This document shows, one piece after another, positions 8,985 through 17,468 of a stretch of 64,000 nucleotides of DNA. Below the pieces are notes generated by a model. The model worked only from the letters and a program-made list of their open reading frames with translations, made no database searches and was not told the DNA's origin. Position 1 is the stretch's first letter. Every line of letters begins with the position of its first letter. This DNA comes from an uncultured Anaerolineae bacterium (GTDB taxonomy: Bacteria; Chloroflexota; Anaerolineae; Promineifilales; Promineifilaceae). The position numbers and the translations under genes are program-made. The stretch is from NCBI GenBank assembly GCA_905479495.1, contig CAJQMR010000002.1:248001-312000 (forward strand), given 5' to 3'.

Positions 8985-9548
8985 TTGATTAAAAAAAGCT
9001 TATTGTTTGGTATTGCATCGATAGTAACGATTTTTGTAATTTGCATTTTGAGTTTCAAATTTATGACGGATGGTTGCATCGGGATTTTTTGTGTAGAAGA
9101 AACGGATTTTTCCGTATATGAACTAGACATTCCCGACACCTATTTTCCAGTTGATTCAACTATCAATGAGTTGTTACCGCTGTCTGAGCCAATGGGTGCA
9201 CAGGAAGCAGTTAATAAGACTGTTTATTGGGGTGAGTACGGTATTGCTGTATACAATATTCACAGTTTTAAGAGTACAAATAGGGCCTCCTCAATGTTCG
9301 ATGCTTTGCAAAATGATGCCTCTCGGTTCAGGTCCCATAAGGATGTGAATTACAGTAGCCAAAAAGCGGACCAATATTTTTCTGGATGTGGGTTTTCAGA
9401 ATTCGGGGGTTATCGCTGTGCAGCATTTATCAGGTACGAAGGTCTAGTTATTTCGCTTTCAGCAAGAACTGATAGTCAAATGACTGAGGAACAATTCAAT
9501 CAAGTTGTAAAATTCGTCGATGAGTTGTTGTCACAACGATATGATTAA
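8985..9548 (+). CDS. Single-pass membrane protein of unknown function
   Basis: About 187 residues when read from TTG 8985, which has GGGGGAAAG five bases upstream; ATG 8958 and 8934 are in-frame alternatives. A helix near the start (GIASIVTIFVICILSF) is followed by an extracytoplasmic domain with four Cys (CIGIFC and CGF...YRC), likely disulfide-bonded. The text is AT-richer than its neighbours and has no ACGGCCGT, which suggests recent arrival. I recognise no family. It stands alone between recQ and a repeat-rich gap. Confidence 0.6.
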   Translation: MIKKSLLFGIASIVTIFVICILSFKFMTDGCIGIFCVEETDFSVYELDIPDTYFPVDSTINELLPLSEPMGAQEAVNKTVYWGEYGIAVYNIHSFKSTNRASSMFDALQNDASRFRSHKDVNYSSQKADQYFSGCGFSEFGGYRCAAFIRYEGLVISLSARTDSQMTEEQFNQVVKFVDELLSQRYD

Positions 9549-9915
9549 TATCTTCTATTTGTTGAGGTCAGTCTCCTGACCGGGCCACAAGGCGGCACGG
9601 CGAGACGCCGACCGCAGCCAGGTGAGGTTTTGTGCTGGTCAAAGGCTATGGCGTAGCAAAGAACCTGCCCTTGTCATGCTGAGGTCCTCCGAAGCATCTC
9701 TGAAACCTTACACCGAGGGAAAATCTTGCCAATGAGCAGGCTCTTGCCCAGCCAAGTTTAGAGGGATTCTTCACTTCGTTCAGAATGACAAATGAGGCTC
9801 TATTGTTTGCCAACCACTGATTGCAGATAAAGCTCCAAAGCGCGGGGGTGGTGTGCCAGATACGGCCGTGTTTGATGGTCTTCAGTAACGCCATCCCACT
9901 ATCGGATAGCTTAAA
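9549..9915. repeat. Gene-free repeat-rich gap
   Basis: No gene is supported here. A 6-bp hairpin (GGTCAG/CTGACC) lies at 9566-9581. Two inverted arms of a REP-like element follow: 9673-9706 starts GTCATGCTGAGG, and 9757-9790 ends TTCGTTCAGAATGACA. Related copies lie at 12899-12935 and 13660-13690. One ACGGCCGT occurs near 9863. The gap separates the plus-strand membrane protein from the convergent galactokinase-like gene. Confidence 0.6.
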
Positions 9916-11112
9916 TTATGGCACATCCGATACCGATACGACTTTTGCGCCGTCGGTTAGTTTTGTGACGAGACTGGGGGGGATACGGCCGTATTCCTGC
10001 CCAAAAGCTTCATTAATCGATTCAATCAGCTGGGGAACGGCCGTTTCCGCCACCAAAATTTGCATGAAGCCGCCAAAACCGCCTCCGGCAAAACGAGCCC
10101 CGTAGCAGCCGGGCACGGCCCAAGCGGTGGCCGCCAATAAATCCAGCTCCGGCGTGCTGTTTTCGTAGTTGTCCCGCGAGCTGATGTGGGATTGGCGCAT
10201 GAGGCGGCCAAAGGCGGCCACGTCTCCCTGGCGCAGCGCTGCGGCTCCGGAGTTGGTGCGGGCGCACTCGCCCACGACGTGAGCCGTCCGCTTGCGGAGC
10301 GTTTCGGGCAGGTGGTGGCCCAGCAGCTCCAGTTCATCTAGCGACACGTCCCGCAAGGTTTTGATGTGGGGTAGGTGTTGTTGCAGAACGGCCGTTGCCT
10401 CGCGGCACTCAGCGGGACGATCATTGTAATGGCTGCTGGCCAAGCGCCGCCGCACGCCAGAATCGACCAGGACAACGGCCGTATCCGATGGCAAGGGCAG
10501 CAGTTCATGGCTAAAAGTGCGGCAGTCCAGGTAGATAAGTTGGTTGGCCTGGCTGGCGACGCAGGCAAATTGATCCATCATGCCTGAACCGACGCCAACG
10601 TAGGCATTTTCTGTCTTTTGGCCGATGTGTGCCCGGCTGAGATTGTCCAGTTCGAAGCCGCACAGGGTTTCCCAGGCCAGCAAAAAGGCCATCTCCACCG
10701 CCGCCGAGGAACTAAGTCCAGCCGCCTGCGGCAAGTCGCTGACCAGGACCACGTCCATGCCTACCAGGTCATACCCTGCTTTTTGCAGCGCCCAGGCAAC
10801 GCCCATCGGGTAGTTGACCCAGTTACCGCCCACGCTGGAGGCAAACAGTTCCAGATGGGGTAGTTGGAATGCGGCCGTTTCCCCCAAATTTAGCGCCCGC
10901 ACCGTCACCCGATTATCCGTCGTGGGCGCAGCGGCCAGCCAGACGGATGGCTCGATGGCCCCCGGCAGCACCCAGCCTTCGTTGTAATCCAGGTGAGCAC
11001 CCAATAAATTGACCCGACCAGGCGCACGCACGGTGACGGCCGTTTCTCGCCCCACCAGCTCCCGAAAAATATGTTGTACCTGTTCAAACTTTGTTGATTG
11101 TAATGTTGACAT
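9916..11112 (-). CDS. galK: Galactokinase-like GHMP sugar kinase
   Basis: 398 residues with the galactokinase plan. The N-terminal sugar signature reads GRVNLLGAHLDYNEG. The ATP-binding loop is LPQAAGLSSSAAVE, the catalytic Asp lies in GSGMMDQFACV, and the C-terminal glycine motif is RFAGGGFGGF. The first signature usually reads GEHxDY; here Ala replaces the Glu that contacts the sugar C6 hydroxyl in galactokinases. Plant galacturonokinases also have Ala there, as I recall, so the substrate may be an acid sugar or another variant. It lies 87 bases downstream of the XPB-like gene on the same strand, behind a hairpin. At least five ACGGCCGT copies lie within it. The kinase family is secure; the sugar is not. 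Confidence 0.85.
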   Translation of the reverse strand: MSTLQSTKFEQVQHIFRELVGRETAVTVRAPGRVNLLGAHLDYNEGWVLPGAIEPSVWLAAAPTTDNRVTVRALNLGETAAFQLPHLELFASSVGGNWVNYPMGVAWALQKAGYDLVGMDVVLVSDLPQAAGLSSSAAVEMAFLLAWETLCGFELDNLSRAHIGQKTENAYVGVGSGMMDQFACVASQANQLIYLDCRTFSHELLPLPSDTAVVLVDSGVRRRLASSHYNDRPAECREATAVLQQHLPHIKTLRDVSLDELELLGHHLPETLRKRTAHVVGECARTNSGAAALRQGDVAAFGRLMRQSHISSRDNYENSTPELDLLAATAWAVPGCYGARFAGGGFGGFMQILVAETAVPQLIESINEAFGQEYGRIPPSLVTKLTDGAKVVSVSDVP

Positions 11113-11130
11113 AATGATTTTGAATTAAGA

Positions 11131-11193
11131 GAACGCTGATTTCCCTGATGACCCTGATCTTAAAAATCAGGGGAATCAGGGTAATCAGCGTCC
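11131..11193 (-). repeat. Imperfect hairpin of CTGAT words between two minus-strand genes
   Basis: The left part (AACGCTGATTTCCCTGATG) and the right part (ATCAGGGTAATCAGCGT) are near-complementary around CTTAAAAATC. It lies after the stop of the XPB-like gene and before the galactokinase start, so it may end or weaken transcription between them. Confidence 0.5.
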
Positions 11194-11199
11194 CATTTT

Positions 11200-12852
11200 T
11201 TATTGAACCGTGCTGTCCAGCAGCAGGCCGAGTTGGGCGGCGGCTTCGCGCAGCTTTTGCCAGTTTTCCAGCCGCACGGTGGCCGCCAGTTCGCCCAAAC
11301 TTTCGTCGATGAAGTCGCGGGTTTTGGCATTGCTGCGCAGCGTTTCTAAAATGCCCGCATCCCGCACGCGCAGGATTACGGCCGTTTCCAACCGCCCTTC
11401 CACCCCCCGCTCCCGCCAGCGCTCGATGCCCCGTTTGGTGGCGGCTGGTAACGGCCGTTCGCTGGCTTCCTGCAAAAAGGTCAAAATGCGGTCTGGCTCG
11501 ATGCCCTCGGCGCGAGCTTGCTTGAGCGAGGCAGGCGTGATCTGGTAGGCATACGGTTTGCCCGGTTCCACCGGCTGCGCCTCGCTGATGCGGGCCACCT
11601 GGAAGCGGTGGTGCCGATTGGCGTTGTGCGCTGCCAAAATGGTGCTGTCCGGCTGCACGATGATGGGCACGGTCACTTCTTCGGCGGCGGGTGGGGAATT
11701 GGCCAGCCATTCCAATGCCCGGTCCGTTAGCCGGAAGAGATGGTATTTGCCTTGAACGGCCGTTTCTGCCAGGCCCAACCAAAACAGCGGACCCTGCACC
11801 AAAAACGCCAGCAGGCGACCCTCTACCAGCTCCCAATTTTCGATGCCGGAGAGATAGTTGTCCTGGGCCACGTCACGCACGTACCAGGTGTCGTAATTGC
11901 CGTCGGGGCGCTGGAAGTCGGGGTCGGTTTGTTTGATGTGGCTGATGAGGTCGTTGAGGCTGTACCAGTCTGGCGTTTGCGGCAGGGCGTCCAGCAGGGC
12001 AGTGCGGGCCAGGATGGGATCGTTGCGCCACTGGTCGCCCTCGCAGCGCAGGCCGGGCGTGTGGCACAAATCGTTCCAGCCGCTGCTGCTCCAGGCGTCC
12101 ATCAGGGCGCGCAGTTGGGCCTCGCGGGATTTGGTCAGCCAGGAAACGGCCGTTCGGGTAGGCCGAATACCGCCTTCTACTTCGCGCAGCATTTCCATTT
12201 CGCGGGCCAGATTGATGAGCAGGGAGCGGCGGTCGGCGTTGGCATCGAGCAGCACTTGCGGCAGAAGGTCCAGCGCTTCGCTGCGCAAGGCGGTGCGCTG
12301 AGCCAGGGCCAGCAGGGTGGTGAGATCATCGACAGCGCTGCTGCTGGCCGGGGTGTAGCGGTTGGGTTCGGGCACGGGGGTGAGGTTGGTAACGGCCGTT
12401 TGCCGCACTTCTTTGGGCTTTTCCGGCCGGGGTAACTTTTCCAACAGCTCATCGGGCAGGTAATAGAACTCGATCATGCCTTCGGCCGTTTCATCAAAGC
12501 CGCGATAGACAAAGCCGCGATACCACAGCGATTCCACCGGGCTAATCGGGTCAAACCACGGCTCTTCCCGCTCCAGTGCCCCCGGCCCCATCAGGCGGAC
12601 TTCGCCATGTAATCGTTCAAAGGCGGCAACCGGGGAACGGCCGTTGCTCTGCACCAGTGTTTGGATGGCGGCCGCTTCTTCCGGCCCCAGGTACAAAACT
12701 TCCTGGGCAAAATCGAGCTGGGCCAGCCGTTCTGCCAGGGCCTTGCAGCTGGCAGTCTTATCCTCGCCGGTCAGGTCTAGCTCCCACCATTCACCGATCA
12801 CCCGCAGGACAATCAATTCATGTTCCTGTAACGCTTTCAACAATGTCCGCAT
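11200..12852 (-). CDS. XPB/Ssl2 N-terminal-like protein without helicase motor
   Basis: 550 residues, cytoplasmic. The C-terminal third (about 380-480) resembles the helicase-associated domain of XPB/Ssl2-type helicases (Helicase_C_3): PIIVQPDSTILAA, then YAYQITPASLKQARAEGIEPDRILTFLQ. The rest is helical, with segments typical of winged-helix repeats (WYSLNDLISHIKQ). No Walker A or DEAD box is present, so it is not a helicase by itself. A function in DNA repair or transcription is only a guess. It is GC-rich and dense in ACGGCCGT, so it looks native. Confidence 0.65.
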   Translation of the reverse strand: MRTLLKALQEHELIVLRVIGEWWELDLTGEDKTASCKALAERLAQLDFAQEVLYLGPEEAAAIQTLVQSNGRSPVAAFERLHGEVRLMGPGALEREEPWFDPISPVESLWYRGFVYRGFDETAEGMIEFYYLPDELLEKLPRPEKPKEVRQTAVTNLTPVPEPNRYTPASSSAVDDLTTLLALAQRTALRSEALDLLPQVLLDANADRRSLLINLAREMEMLREVEGGIRPTRTAVSWLTKSREAQLRALMDAWSSSGWNDLCHTPGLRCEGDQWRNDPILARTALLDALPQTPDWYSLNDLISHIKQTDPDFQRPDGNYDTWYVRDVAQDNYLSGIENWELVEGRLLAFLVQGPLFWLGLAETAVQGKYHLFRLTDRALEWLANSPPAAEEVTVPIIVQPDSTILAAHNANRHHRFQVARISEAQPVEPGKPYAYQITPASLKQARAEGIEPDRILTFLQEASERPLPAATKRGIERWRERGVEGRLETAVILRVRDAGILETLRSNAKTRDFIDESLGELAATVRLENWQKLREAAAQLGLLLDSTVQ

Positions 12853-12898
12853 AAAATTCTCTCAATCATATTAGTAAACAAATAACCATGTCTTTTAG

Positions 12899-12935
12899 AT
12901 GTCATTCTGAGCAAAGCGAAGAATCCCTCTAAACT
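12899..12935 (+). repeat. REP-like element, left flank of the macro-domain gene
   Basis: The run begins ATGTCATTCTGAGC and continues AAAGCGAAGAATCCCTC. It is a member of the common GTCATTCTGAGCGAAGCGAAGAATC type of scattered bacterial repeat. A partner in opposite orientation lies at 13660-13690. Confidence 0.65.
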
Positions 12936-12952
12936 TTATCGACCAAAACCTT

Positions 12953-13585
12953 TCATTTCTTGATTGAACTAAACATCATTCCCAAATCTCCGCCACGGCC
13001 GACTATTTTTTGGCGTTCATCAGCATACCGCCAGCTTATATGACTCGGTGGATTTAGAAAATTTCGATAGGCAACGGCCATCTGTCGTGCCGCTTCATCA
13101 TATGGTACCTGACCAGTAGCCGTACCCAAGCCAGGACAAGCTATTGACCGGATTTTTTTTGCAGCAGTCAAATTGTGCTGGTAAACAGCCAGGAGCATAG
13201 CCCACATGGCAACATAGACATTATCGGTCAAAGCAATTGTCATCGGAATTCGCATGGTTGGGGTATGGGCGATGTAAGGGTGTTTTTCATGCCCAGTTTC
13301 AATGATGAATGAGGTGCCAATAGGTTGTTCACCAAGATACGTTTCGAGAATGTGTTTTTGAACGCGTTGCTCTAAGGCTCTGCCAAAGAAACGAACAATA
13401 GCTAGATCGACACCACCGTCCATCAAACCAAATGAATTTGCTGCACTGACCATGCAGTCGAATTCAGAAAGTTTTTCAAAGTATCCGTTTACGACTTCGA
13501 CGCTAGACAACCCAGCAAAATGTTCACGCCAGGCAGCACAAAGGGCGGGTTGGGGATCAACGAGAATGAGTTTTATTTCTTGCAC
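12953..13585 (-). CDS. Macro-domain (ADP-ribose-binding) protein
   Basis: 210 residues, almost all one macro domain. The first ligand loop is VSAANSFGLMDGGVDLAI and the second glycine loop is CPGLGTATGQVP. Macro domains bind ADP-ribose and often remove it from proteins or nucleic acids, or process its phosphate. The VSAANSFG form with a following Asp (MDGGVD) is found in phage and bacterial stand-alone members. The gene is AT-richer than its neighbours, lacks ACGGCCGT, and is bracketed by REP-like repeats in opposite orientations, so it may have arrived by transfer. Activity cannot be told from sequence. Confidence 0.8.
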   Translation of the reverse strand: MQEIKLILVDPQPALCAAWREHFAGLSSVEVVNGYFEKLSEFDCMVSAANSFGLMDGGVDLAIVRFFGRALEQRVQKHILETYLGEQPIGTSFIIETGHEKHPYIAHTPTMRIPMTIALTDNVYVAMWAMLLAVYQHNLTAAKKIRSIACPGLGTATGQVPYDEAARQMAVAYRNFLNPPSHISWRYADERQKIVGRGGDLGMMFSSIKK

Positions 13586-13659
13586 AAGTTTGCCTCGAAT
13601 ATCTTTTTAATTGTCAGTGTGCTTCTTAGGTCCATAAGGTAAGGGCCGGTTACGATTTT

Positions 13660-13690
13660 AGGGATGCTTCACTGCGTTCAGCATGACAGT
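13660..13690 (-). repeat. REP-like element, right flank of the macro-domain gene
   Basis: The plus strand reads GGATGCTTCACTGCGTTCAG then CATGACAG; reversed, this is the same family as 12899-12935. Together they form inverted flanks about 760 bases apart. Confidence 0.6.
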
Positions 13691-13724
13691 TTAGGGTTTC
13701 TCGTTGGGCATACGGCCGTTCCTC

Positions 13725-14630
13725 CTAAACAATCACGTCAATGGCGGCGGGCAGGCTGGTGATGGTGACTTCGCGCACGTTGTCTTGCGGGTAGGCAAAC
13801 ATCTCGCCGTCGGTGTGAATGGGTAGGGGGCGGTCTGATCGCACCCGAATTTGCTTGTTTTGCCGCATCGTGACGTGTTTCGATTTAATATGGGTCCCGC
13901 GCACCACGGAAAGCAGCAAACTTAGCATGGTCAGGCGGCCGACGGGGTTTACGGTGCAGGTGTCTATTAAATCATCCCCGTGCTGGGCATGGGGCGTGAG
14001 TAAAAAGCCGCCGCCACCGCGCGGGCCGACGCCAAAGGCAATAAAGGTGATCTGTTGCTCAACCCGCTCGTTGTCAAAATGGATGGTTGTTTGAGGCAGC
14101 TGTGAGTAAGACATGATGGTGCGTAGGGTGGCCAACAGGTACATCATAAAGCCGTGAACGCGGTTGATAGCTTCCGTTTCTATCACCACCACGGCATCAA
14201 AGCCAATGCCGATGTTGTTGTCCACAATGCGAAAGCGCCCCTGGTCATCCTCGATGCGGGCCAGGTCAATGGTTTGGGACGTGCCGCTAAACAGTTTTTG
14301 CACGGCCGTTTCTATCTTCGTCGGAATTTTCAAGCTCCAGGCCAGATCATTGCCCGAGCCGATGGGGATGATGCCTAGTTGAGCGACGGCTTTGCTGCCC
14401 CGCATCAGCCCGTTGACCACATCATTGATGGTGCCATCGCCACCCGCCGCGACGACCAGATCGTAGCCGTCATCTGCTGCTTGCCGGGCCAGCTCTCTTG
14501 CATGGCCAGGAGACTCAGTTTGCACCAAGTCAACGCCACCGAATGGTTGCGCTGCCTGTTGAATAACGGCCGCTTGTGCTGCGCCGCGTCCTTGATCTGC
14601 CATTGGGTTTAGAATGACTTTTACGCGCAT
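13725..14630 (-). CDS. Diacylglycerol kinase-family lipid kinase
   Basis: 301 residues of the DagK/YegS-type lipid kinase family, which phosphorylates diacylglycerol or related lipids with ATP. The catalytic domain shows AGGDGTINDVVNG (about 60-72) and IPIGSGNDLAWS. Downstream are GIGFDAVV and the C-terminal beta-sandwich with HTDGE. I use the ATG at 14630 because GGAGAAG stands just upstream; an in-frame start 13 codons earlier lacks this. It diverges from the PfkB kinase gene at 14841. Substrate specificity is not readable. Confidence 0.88.
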   Translation of the reverse strand: MRVKVILNPMADQGRGAAQAAVIQQAAQPFGGVDLVQTESPGHARELARQAADDGYDLVVAAGGDGTINDVVNGLMRGSKAVAQLGIIPIGSGNDLAWSLKIPTKIETAVQKLFSGTSQTIDLARIEDDQGRFRIVDNNIGIGFDAVVVIETEAINRVHGFMMYLLATLRTIMSYSQLPQTTIHFDNERVEQQITFIAFGVGPRGGGGFLLTPHAQHGDDLIDTCTVNPVGRLTMLSLLLSVVRGTHIKSKHVTMRQNKQIRVRSDRPLPIHTDGEMFAYPQDNVREVTITSLPAAIDVIV

Positions 14631-14745
14631 GTGCTTCTCCAGAACAGTTGGTTTAGTGGAAGTGGGCAATTATACGATACGGCCGTCTGCACACAAAGTG
14701 CGCACACCAATGGCTTGTGGTGAACGGGCACATCTATGATTTCAG

Positions 14746-14788
14746 GCAAAGGCGCTAAGACGCAAAGTTTTTTTCTTAGCGCCTTTGC
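14746..14788. repeat. Perfect 15-bp hairpin in a divergent intergenic region
   Basis: Arms 14746-14760 (GCAAAGGCGCTAAGA) and 14774-14788 are perfectly complementary around a 13-base loop. A related word set (ACGCAAAGGCGCAAAG) lies at 34302-34385. It sits between two divergent genes, so it is unlikely to be a simple terminator for either. Confidence 0.6.
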
Positions 14789-14840
14789 GTGAGCACAGCG
14801 AATCTCGCATGTAGCAGTGCGCTATGTTAGAATCACGCCT

Positions 14841-15680
14841 GTGACAAAGATAGATTATTTGGCAATTGGGCATATTACACGGGACGTGACCCCCGCAGGC
14901 AATCTGGTGGGCGGTACGGTTTCCTATTCTGGACGGGCGGCACAGGCGCTGGGCTGTGAGACGGCCGTTCTCACCAGCTGCCAACCGGACTATGAAGGGC
15001 TGGCTGAGCTGACAGATCTCACCGTTGAGGTCGTTCCATCGGCCCATACCAGCACATTTGAGAATATTTATGGGGAAAACGGCCGTACCCAAATGCTTTA
15101 CACACCGGCCGACCCGATTCTGGCGCAGCATTTACCAGTGGATTGGGTGAATTCGGCCGTTGTCCACCTGGCTCCCGTGGCCAATGAAGTGGACCCGGCG
15201 CTTATCCAGCAGTGTAACGGCAGCCTTATTGGGCTGACGCCGCAGGGTTGGCTGCGCCGCTGGGCGGCCGACGGCCGTGTTTTCGCCCGCGATTGGCCAG
15301 AAGCAGCATACTATTTGCCGTTGGCCGACGTGGTCATCCTGAGCGAAGAAGATTTGCTGGACGAGGCCATGCTGCCCCGCTATCGGCAGGCGTCGCGGCT
15401 GCTCATCATGACGGAAAATGTGCGCGGCTGTACCGTTTTTGCTGGGGAGGATGTGCGCCAGATTCCAGCCCCCAGCGTGGCCCAGGTGGAACCCACCGGC
15501 GCGGGCGATATTTTTGCTGCGGCCTTTTTAACCCGGTATGCGCGGAACGGCCGTAATCCCTGGCAAGCTGCCGAATTTGCCAACCACATTGCGGCCCAAT
15601 CCGTTACGCAAGTTGGGCTGGATGCCAAAATTAATCATATTCAAACAGTGACACAAACAATAAATCACCCAATTACTTAA
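14841..15680 (+). CDS. PfkB-family carbohydrate kinase
   Basis: About 279 residues of the ribokinase fold. Signature 2 is EPTGAGDIFAAAFL (about 218-231) with the catalytic Asp in GAGD; the N-terminus VTKIDYLAIGHITRD is typical. The substrate is a sugar or nucleoside but cannot be named. I favour GTG 14841; an in-frame GTG at 14817 is possible, and neither has a clear ribosome site. The C-terminal TQTINHPIT is encoded by the start of the AATTAC-word repeat, so the reading frame has run into an intergenic repeat. It lies 62 bases before parA. Confidence 0.8.
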   Translation: MTKIDYLAIGHITRDVTPAGNLVGGTVSYSGRAAQALGCETAVLTSCQPDYEGLAELTDLTVEVVPSAHTSTFENIYGENGRTQMLYTPADPILAQHLPVDWVNSAVVHLAPVANEVDPALIQQCNGSLIGLTPQGWLRRWAADGRVFARDWPEAAYYLPLADVVILSEEDLLDEAMLPRYRQASRLLIMTENVRGCTVFAGEDVRQIPAPSVAQVEPTGAGDIFAAAFLTRYARNGRNPWQAAEFANHIAAQSVTQVGLDAKINHIQTVTQTINHPIT

Positions 15681-15736
15681 TTGCTCAATTACAGCATTTG
15701 TAATTGGGTAACTGGGTAATTGGGCATTTAGGTAAT
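15664..15736 (+). repeat. AATTAC-word inverted repeat overlapping a gene end
   Basis: CACCCAATTACTTAATTGCT and, further on, GTAATTGGGTAACTGGGTAA form imperfect arms. It covers the stop of the PfkB gene and the gap before parA. The same words recur at 63907-63962 and, in frame, at about 32480-32512. Confidence 0.6.
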
Positions 15737-15742
15737 TCGTTC

Positions 15743-16546
15743 ATGACAACAAAAATCTACGCCATTGCCAATCAAAAAGGGGGGGTGGGTAAAACCACCA
15801 GCGTGATCAACCTCTGTGCTTTTCTGGCCTCCAGCGGGCGGCGCGTCCTGATGATCGATATGGATCCGCAGGCCAACGCGACCTCTGGCCTGGGCTACGA
15901 CAAGTATGAAATGGAACGCTCGACCTATGATTTGCTGCTGGAAACGGCCGCAATCGACGACATCCTTTTGCGGCATAAAGAGTATAAACTGGACATTCTG
16001 CCTTCCCATCCTGCCCTGGCTGGGGCCGAGGTGGAACTGGTCAACGCCATTGGTCGTGAATACCGCTTACGTAATGCCCTGGCAGCCATAGACGGCCGTT
16101 ACGACTATATCCTCATCGATTGTCCGCCCAGCCTGAGTATGCTCACCGTTAATGCACTCACCGCTGCCAAAGATGGCATCATCATCCCCGTACAGTGTGA
16201 ATATCTGGCGTTGGAAGGATTGACGCAGCTCACCCAAACCATCGAGCTGGTGCAAAAATACCTCAATCCCAATCTGGCCATTCGTGGCCTGATCATGACG
16301 ATGTACGACAGCCGCACCAACCTTAGCCGCCAGGTGGTGGAAGAAGTACGCAAATATTTTCCGGGCAGAGTCTTCCGCACCATTGTGCCGCGCAACGTGC
16401 GTCTGAGCGAAGCCCCCAGCTTTGGTCAGCCGATTAATCTATATGCGCCCAATTCGCCCGGCGCGGTGGCCTATAAAGTGCTGGCCGCCGAGCTGGTGAA
16501 GGGGGACATGCCGGCCAAATCGACCGCAGCGGGGGTGGCCGCATGA
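15743..16546 (+). CDS. parA: Chromosome-partitioning ATPase ParA (Soj type)
   Basis: 267 residues. The deviant Walker A reads KGGVGKTTS (with NQKGGVGKTT near residue 10), Walker A' is MIDMDPQANAT and Walker B YILIDCPPSL. The size and lack of an N-terminal HTH fit a chromosomal Soj-type ParA, which binds DNA non-specifically and is driven by ParB. I use ATG 15743; a frame extension to 15704 would begin inside the repeat. The last four bases overlap parB (ATGA), so the two are coupled. Confidence 0.95.
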   Translation: MTTKIYAIANQKGGVGKTTSVINLCAFLASSGRRVLMIDMDPQANATSGLGYDKYEMERSTYDLLLETAAIDDILLRHKEYKLDILPSHPALAGAEVELVNAIGREYRLRNALAAIDGRYDYILIDCPPSLSMLTVNALTAAKDGIIIPVQCEYLALEGLTQLTQTIELVQKYLNPNLAIRGLIMTMYDSRTNLSRQVVEEVRKYFPGRVFRTIVPRNVRLSEAPSFGQPINLYAPNSPGAVAYKVLAAELVKGDMPAKSTAAGVAA

Positions 16547-17406
16547 CGAAGAAACGAGGCTTAGGCCGCGGACTGGGCGCGCTCATCCCCAGCGACCACA
16601 ATGCTTCTGCCGAGGAAGGTGGGGTGAAGATGGTGCCGGTTACGGCCGTATCGCCCAACCCACACCAGCCCCGCAGTGTCATGGATGAAAAAAAGCTGCA
16701 AGAACTGGCCGACTCGATTAAGGAACATGGCCTCATCCAACCACTCATCGTTACCCAGGCAGATGGCGGCTACACGCTTATTGCCGGGGAGCGCCGCTGG
16801 CGGGCCTGCCAGCTGGCTGGTCTGGAAGAAGTGCCGGTGGTTATCAAAGAGGCCACGCCGCAGGAAATGCTGGAGCTGGCGATTATCGAAAATGTGCAGC
16901 GGGCTGATCTTAATCCGCTGGAAGAAGCATACGCTTACCAGCAGTTGGCTGATGATTTTGGTTTCACTCACGAGCAGATTGCCCAGCGCATGGGCAAAGG
17001 GCGGACCACCATCACCAATTTGATTCGCCTGTTGGGTTTGCCAGAAAACATTCAGCAGGCCGTGGCAGACGGCCGTATCAGCGGCGCGCACGGTCGGGCT
17101 TTATTGCCCTTGCCCAACGAAACCATGCAAACCAACGTCATGAACGACATTATCAAGTTCAACCTCAGCGTGCGCCAGGTGGAAGCCCGGGTCACAACAT
17201 TACTGTCTGCCAAAAAACCGAAAGCCAAAAAACCGCGCCCTGGCCTGCCCGTAGAGTTGGAAGCATTGCAAACGCAGTTCCAGGAGTCGCTCGGCACCAA
17301 AGTCAACATCGAAGCAACCGGTAAAAGCAAAGGGCGCGTCATCATCCACTACTACTCCGACGAAGAACTCCAAGCCGTCTACGACGCCATCATCGGCGAA
17401 GAATAG
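16543..17406 (+). CDS. parB: Chromosome-partitioning protein ParB
   Basis: 287 residues with the Spo0J/ParB plan: basic N-terminus (KKRGLGRGLGALIP), CTP-binding domain with GERRWRACQLAG and ENVQRADLNPLEEA, a central HTH (THEQIAQRMGKGRTTITNLIRLLGLP) and a C-terminal dimer domain after a Lys-rich linker. It spreads on DNA from parS sites and stimulates ParA. No parS consensus (TGTTTCACGTGAAACA) was seen in this window. It overlaps parA by four bases. Confidence 0.95.
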   Translation: MTKKRGLGRGLGALIPSDHNASAEEGGVKMVPVTAVSPNPHQPRSVMDEKKLQELADSIKEHGLIQPLIVTQADGGYTLIAGERRWRACQLAGLEEVPVVIKEATPQEMLELAIIENVQRADLNPLEEAYAYQQLADDFGFTHEQIAQRMGKGRTTITNLIRLLGLPENIQQAVADGRISGAHGRALLPLPNETMQTNVMNDIIKFNLSVRQVEARVTTLLSAKKPKAKKPRPGLPVELEALQTQFQESLGTKVNIEATGKSKGRVIIHYYSDEELQAVYDAIIGEE

Positions 17407-17410
17407 TTCT

Positions 17411-17438
17411 GTAGGTCAAGTTTGCAAACTTGACCTAC
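17411..17438 (+). terminator. Perfect 28-bp palindrome after parB
   Basis: GTAGGTCAAGTTTG at 17411-17424 is perfectly complementary to 17425-17438. It starts five bases after the parB stop. A short run of mixed A and T follows but no clear U-tract, so it may be a terminator or a processing site. Confidence 0.55.
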
Positions 17439-17468
17439 GTCAAAACTTTCTCCCTAGGAAAAATCGAT

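Noticed and set aside
15743-17406. parS site or replication origin near parAB
   Set aside because: No TGTTTCACGTGAAACA-like sequence was seen; the nearest text (TGTTCACGTGACGG near 3695) is inside a gene and a poor match. No dnaA or DnaA-box cluster is visible.
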